Source of the DNA: Paracyclopina nana | Lineage: Eukaryota > Arthropoda > Copepoda > Cyclopoida > Cyclopettidae | Length of the DNA: 64,000 nucleotides | Assembly (NCBI GenBank): GCA_019096065.1 | Contig: JAGUCH010000005.1 | Location: 2,976,001 to 3,040,000 of the forward strand | Direction: 5' to 3' | Part shown: in pieces, positions 58,708 to 64,000 of the stretch | How positions within the stretch are numbered: the first letter of the stretch is position 1 | How the letters are laid out: each line of letters starts with the position of its first letter | Position numbers and translations under genes: made by a program | The notes under the pieces: model-generated | The model's database searches: none | What the model was told of the DNA's origin: nothing | What the model saw: the letters and a program-made list of their open reading frames with translations, nothing else

Positions 58708-59611
58708 TCATCGATGAGGCGGAACAGTCAATAAAATCTCCAGCCAACATGGACAGCTGTTAACAACTTGTCTTGAGTACTTGCCGCCCCAGCCTTTGAC
58801 AAAGCTGATTCGTATTGAGTGGGGGTCAAAAGGCCCGTCAAGGCTTCGAGGGTCACGAAGCCGTTCGTAAAGCACAGATTTTTCATAGTCGAACACTTGA
58901 ATACTGTAACCGGGCAGCACTTTAATCACTGCATAGGGATTAGTCGAGGAGGAGCTGGCAGTCTCAGTTAATGGAGGAGGCTCCAGAGTAGGAGAATTAA
59001 CGAAAATAGGCGTTTCAGTCCTATTATAGACCCAGACGCCGTTCTCCTCAGTCCACAATAGGAGGCCTACAATGAAAAAGACAAACATATTACGAACAAG
59101 AAGTCGGCAAACATTTGTAGTGCAAGTTCAAAATTCAGAACTCGTACTCTAACAGCAGTTGACAAATGAGAATGGAAAAACTTAGAAAGAAAGAGTTTCG
59201 GGTTGGAAACAGATATGCACCAGCTTACCTTGTCCAATCTTCTCTCTCGTCTTGGTCGTTTTGGGGGAGGGGCGGGCATTTTGATCGTAAAGAGAGGCCA
59301 AACAGAGGCCTTCCCCTTTTGGCAGGGCGGCATACACCTCCACGGTTGAGGCTGACACTGGAAATAATTTGCCAACCCGATCACCCTCTTCCCAGTAGGC
59401 CAACTTGCACCACGTTCTATGTCCTGCAACAGAGAGAAAAATGTTATAATTAATTGGCCACCTCTGACATATAGTGGTCATCACTGAGTTCATTACTGTA
59501 ATTATCTTCCTCGTCCGTGTCACAACTACTACTCGTGGAATAAGATCTACTCCCAGTGGAAGACGAATGTCCCTCACTGCCACTTGGAAGCTTCTTGTAT
59601 TTAATTTTCAT
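58708..59611 (-). CDS. SMAD6/7-like: Inhibitory SMAD (SMAD6/7, Dad type), MH2 domain
   Basis: Three exons on the minus strand: 59611-59497, 59423-59229 and 59066-58708, giving 222 residues with matched phases. The MH2 domain is complete: WCKLAYWEE and RVGKLFPV at its start, REKIGQG across a junction, then [54 protein letters not shown] and CPCWLEILL. The protein ends soon after, without the SSxS phosphorylation tail of receptor SMADs, which places it in the inhibitory class that blocks BMP/TGF-beta receptors. The first exon encodes a Ser-rich linker. An in-frame stop lies upstream of its ATG and I find no MH1 domain within 4 kb. Either MH1 exons are too diverged for me to see or this is a short isoform. 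Confidence 0.9.
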
Positions 59612-62600
59612 GATATGCCTCTATTTTGACTAGGTCATGTGTACTATTGTGATGTGTTCTCTCGGTGGTCTAACTGTGGACTGATTTGTTGTCCAGATAG
59701 ACTTCGTCTATGTCGGCGTCGAGCTCGCGAGCTCTGCTGATTCTGAAAGTGACGCCGAAACGTCGCGACATGAAGGAGCTCCATCAGAGCACTACTACAT
59801 TGAGCAACAACATTTGGTTCATTACCAAGCACTAAACTGACTTGAATCGAGGACCGAAAATAGATTTAGATGCCCAGATAGACGAAAAATATGAGGAACG
59901 TTTGGGTCGTTAGCATGCTTAATTGGCATTTTTTTTCCATCAAAAAGATAAGCTTTTTCTCTCTCTCTCTCTCTCGAATATTTGATGAAAGACAGTTTCT
60001 TCATCCCCCCAAAAAAGCAAGCTGCCTCGTAGCAGCTATGAGCTGCAGATAAGAACATTTTATGGCGTTTTTAATTGACATTTTGCAGATCACGCAGAAC
60101 GGTCTCTGCCTAAACATATTCACTTGGGCTTATGAAACTCTAATTAAGCTAACAATTTACGGCTTGTAACGGCGAAATTGCCGTAGCCTTAAGCATAATC
60201 CTAGAAACAACATCGACACCCAATTATCCTTGTGTAGCCGTGAAAACTCGCACTTGCCCCCCTTTCTGGAAAACGGCAATTTTGGGAGTCAAATTCTGTT
60301 TGTCCATTAGCATCCCCGCAGCTATATGGCTGGGTGTCTGAAAGTCGGCAAGTTTCTGTTTATCTAGTGTGTAAAAGTGTCCGGCGTCAGACTGACAATC
60401 AGGGGTTGAAAACCACCATGTAAGTACACACAGTAGCAGTGGTGGCTCCAGAGTCTTTTCAAGCCACTTCCTGACAAACCACACCACTTTTAAAACTATT
60501 GCCAAAATGGTGCCTGGCGCCAGGAGAAAACAATTTTCGACGTCGTCGTGAAATCTGGCTTTTCCCATTGTTTCCGGCAGCAAACTTGGGATAAGATCCA
60601 GATCCCCAAATGATAATGGCGCTCACAGACATGCTAATTTGACCACTGTGAATTCTCTTGACAGATGCGTAATTCTTTTGCGGAATAATCGTGGCGGCGC
60701 CATCCTTGAATACCTTTCATGTCCGACCTCAATTATCAACTTTAATTTCTTCTTCGCCTTCGTTATGTGCGTTCGCCGCGCGATTTCTTCAAGGCTTCGT
60801 CGTCGTCGACAAAGGAGCAGCAACAAAAAAGTGGCGTCGTCAGAGCTTTCAAAAGTCCACGGAATTTTTGCTTAAGTACACGACGGTTCCTGTCGGCTGT
60901 CGCAGATCCGTTAATTGACGGCGCTCAATTTGCTCACTCGGGTGCCAACTCTGCGCTTTTTGCAGCTGCTTTTAAAATCATATCTGGCTCCGGCTAAAAG
61001 GACCGGTTTTTCATTTAGCCTTAATAATCGCATTTTAATAGCTAATGCACGCGAGGATGAAGCCAAGAAGTCGGCAAGGGAAAAGCCAATCATGGTCGCG
61101 AGCTCAAATACGAGGCTATTTGAAAAGTTACTTTTTTCGGACGTGCATGCAAGAAAATATAGCAGTTGATTTTCACTGGCGCCGAGGATTAGTCTAAGTC
61201 AATATTATTTTGATCTAGCCCTACGAAATTAGTAGGCATGCACGTCGTAATAATAAGCTTTATATTGCTCATCTGGCTTATATTTTCGAAAATGGACTCT
61301 TTTGGCTCGGTTTGCTCTTGAGCATTAGATTGGCGCCAAGTCTGGCAAAACAAAGTCTCAAGAAATATTGACAAGGTGTTCCAGCTTCGAAACTGCGCAC
61401 CCGCGTACAAAGCTAAAAGAAATCGCATGACACACCATGCAGACACACTCGTTTCAGCAGTATCCTAATATTTTTGGCAGTTGCAGCTACAGCGGAGCCA
61501 TAAATTGCCCTGTCCGTAATCAAGTGTTTTTCAATGACACAACGCACCACGTGGGTCATTTTTAAAAGTAGACTACAGCAGCAGGAATGAGATGGGAAAA
61601 GTGTCGACTCCCACGTTTAGTTAGTACATGATTGACCCGTTTTCGAACCACGCACTCTTCAGGAATCGAGATGGCGCCGGCGCATCACGATAATAAACAA
61701 GATGCACAGCAACTGGGCTGGATTTTTTGTGTCAGTCCCCAGGTGGCGCCACAGTTTGAGAATACACGCCTAGTAAGGTGCCAAATTCTTGGGCTGCATC
61801 ACATTCAAATGCACCGAGAACTATTAGCTTTTCTTGCAAGGCACATTCCAAGCAAGGACAACTTTTAAAGACAATTGATGATGTAAGGCTGCATTTATCT
61901 CCGTCATAGTGGCAGAGCTGGTCCGTGTACTTCACATGCTTTCTTTTGCAGCAGCGAATGGGGCCATAATTGCCAATCATAAATCAATAATATCAGAAAC
62001 GCGCTTCCATTTTTCTCCAGCTGTAAAAGCGTCAGCAAAACGAGGGCATAATATACCTTCTGATCGACAAATGACATGCCATTTTTACTATAGGGAAACA
62101 AAAGCTGACGTGATTATGCAAATACTGCTGACACCAGCCTAGTAGACGTCATTCCACAGCTTGCCAAGCATCAATTTAGAAAAAGATACTGAATGGGCAC
62201 GGTGCGTTGCAGCACCAACAAAAGTCAAAAAACAAACAATGCAAAAGGTCTCGGAAAAGTCTGTGGTGCGTGTAATTGAATGCCTGCCAATATAAATTTT
62301 GTGGAAAAAGTTGGCGCCACCGCCAAAGGAGAAATAGCAGTAGCAACTATTGCATGCGTATGAGGACCAATTCTTGTGGAGCTGGCGCCAGTCAAGGAAA
62401 TTTTCATCGCTGATTGATCACAAATGACAAATTGCGTGAAAGAAGAGACTCAGTGTTCCAATCATGCATGGGACGAGGAGCACAGTATGTGTGTGCAGCA
62501 GCAGCAGTGTAACAAAAAAGCTTACGAGATTATTATTATTATCACCGCCCTAGGAAGCGCCATCATGGCGCCAGCTCGCCGAAAAAATGAAGACCTTTTT

Positions 62601-63482
62601 ATAATGACACACATACTTCGAAAATTCCTTTATCTGTTCCCCTAATTGAGTCTTCCCTTCGAGACCCCCTTCCAAAAAGCTCACTGCTTTTATGACTTTT
62701 TATCGGGCAAACACGAGAGTTCAATCACCTTAACTGAGAGAGAGATTCTCAAAATACTTCAGCTTATTACCGTGAAATGCTTAGTAAAAGCTTCTTACGA
62801 TCCCTAATTAACTTTGATAGATGTTCAAGTATAAGTTTCAGGCTTGAATAGCAGCATAAAATGGGATTTGGCAGTGCACGAGAATCATGCAAAGGTTTTG
62901 ATGAATGATGCGAGGAATTTCCCCTAAAAATGGTCCCAATCCCAATTTTTCTGTGCAGATAAAAGATGAGGCTCCTTGGTCACTTTCCCTATTCGTGCTG
63001 AGAATTTAGGAGCATTTTTCTCCCAAAAATGAGACATGGGAATGCTCAAATCCTAATGGCAAGAATGTTGCTTGAGTGCAGACACAACTGCAAAATAATC
63101 CACAATATGTAGCCGTATGCACAAGAAGTCTGCCTGGGAGGTGAATGCATTAGAATCCCGAAAAATTCAAAACTGCTGAATCGCCGCCGGGGAGAAGGTA
63201 TGCGGACATTTGACCAGATTTTTTCAATAAATTCACTCGCTTTACTACGCGATATCGTTAAGCAGGGAATGTGCTCCTTGGCTCGCCATCAAACGCCAAT
63301 GGAGGAGCACAATAGTTCTACCGGCTCTGATATGGACTTTGATAAAAATAGTAATACACAAAGGCAAGAAGCTATCCGACTTTTTATGTCTACGGCCGAG
63401 CACATAACTGGTACGGCGCCATGCACCTAGCTACTTCTACACCTTGCAAAAACCTCCATAATGAGCGTGCATTTTTGCTTAC
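59612..63482. promoter_or_regulatory. Upstream region of the SMAD gene with clustered GGCGCC
   Basis: No exon is supported in this stretch. GGCGCC occurs at 60516, 60696, 61178, 61332, 61673, 61745, 62313, 62384, 62567 and 63415, with three more at 63776, 63787 and 63987. Several sit in longer palindromes (TTGGCGCCAA at 61330, GTGGCGCCAC at 61743, CTGGCGCCAG at 60514 and 62382). A CTCF-like match CCCCAGGTGGCGCC is at 61737-61750. GGCGCC is a known binding site of BMP-type SMADs. Confidence 0.5.
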
Positions 63483-63688
63483 CTGCCAAATCGCAGTTAT
63501 CTTCAGTTCCATTGGTTGCGTATGAAATTATCATGGAAGGGTCTGCAACGCACATAAAAAACAGTCCATGAAATGGTATGTATGAAAAGGTAAAAAGCCA
63601 AAAAAAACGTTACCTGAGTCCGTATGATGCAACAGTCGTCGGGCCAGAGTATTTTCCTCGGATTCAACAATATGAGGTATTATTGGAG
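63483..63688 (-). CDS. Two exons of an unidentified gene (partial)
   Basis: Exon A 63688-63614 is preceded by TTTTTCAG and followed by GTAACG. Exon B 63542-63483 is preceded by GTTGCAG and followed by GTAAGC. Only one frame is open through both, and the phases match across the junction: PIIPHIVESEENTLARRLLH and so on from A, then DPSMIISYATNGTEDNCDLA from B. The gene enters from beyond the right edge and should continue to lower coordinates, but I could not find the next exon. I do not recognise the protein. It may be a 5' part of the SMAD gene or a separate gene. Confidence 0.5.
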
Positions 63689-64000
63689 CTGAAAAACAGT
63701 CAGAATTAATCTCTATTTTTCAACGAGACTCATGAGCACAAATGCTGTTGCTTGTTCAGGACTAGTGAAAAACACGGCGCCATCCCGGCGCCTAAGGCCC
63801 AAGGTCAAAGACTCGATCTCCTCCGCAAGAAAAAAAGCTTTTGCACTACACTACTCTACCTAATTATAAAGAGGACAGTTGCAGTATGAAGCATTAAATG
63901 CGTCCTCTGCTGCTAAAAGATTCTCCTATTGAGAGCTCCAGGTGGCTTTTTGTTAATTTTGTTTTGCGCCTACTGTTCACGTCCCAGGCGCCATCAAGTC

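Noticed and set aside
60224..60583. Possible MH1 exon for the SMAD gene (119-residue minus-strand ORF)
   Set aside because: No MH1 zinc ligands or conserved segments, and no acceptor or donor in register with the SMAD linker exon.

Overview
The window reads as nuclear DNA of an invertebrate animal, most likely an arthropod. It holds exons of three conserved animal genes (ATF7IP/windei, the NAD(P)HX dehydratase NAXD, and an inhibitory SMAD), split by short GT-AG introns of about 55-160 bp plus a few long ones. There is no operon structure and no Shine-Dalgarno organisation. I cannot name the species from sequence alone.

Layout. (1) 1-10135: a satellite domain with a monomer of about 180 bp, organised into higher-order dimers and tetramers. 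It is interrupted by a module made of a unique lead sequence plus a 15-bp minisatellite, and the array switches orientation between about 6.9 and 8.4 kb. (2) 10136-11219: unique sequence with a 10-bp-period repeat. (3) 11224-34687: one very large LTR retroelement (23,464 bp). Its two 779-bp LTRs look identical, start TG and end CA, and are flanked by the 4-bp duplication TGAT. (4) 34688-64000: host DNA, with ATF7IP, NAXD and the inhibitory SMAD on the minus strand, two exons of an unidentified minus-strand gene near the right edge, and long intergenic stretches that include a fold-back repeat at 43.5-44.2 kb.

The retroelement is the notable object. Its left half carries a leader with a perfect 16-bp stem, then gag zinc knuckles, an extra two-membrane-segment ORF, an aspartic protease (DSGA), the N-terminal edge of a reverse transcriptase and an integrase. 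All of this is interrupted by stops and frameshifts, and I could not find the catalytic YxDD of the reverse transcriptase. The middle (about 22-27.5 kb) has no convincing genes but contains repeated, apparently structured modules, including four hairpins that keep the loop TTCTG/TTTTG while their stems change in compensating ways. The right part (27.8-33.8 kb) is a GC-richer accessory cassette. It has two intact three-exon genes on the antisense strand, each encoding a small single-pass membrane protein; a 536-residue sense ORF; and an envelope-like glycoprotein broken in two places. The two sense genes each have their own TATA box and initiator, and a polyadenylation signal sits between them.

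Reading the pieces together (inference): the element appears to have moved recently, since the LTRs are identical, but its own gag-pol is damaged. It is therefore probably mobilised in trans. It carries virus-like cargo that is transcribed from internal promoters on both strands. Antisense introns would not be removed from the sense genomic RNA, so such genes can survive reverse transcription.
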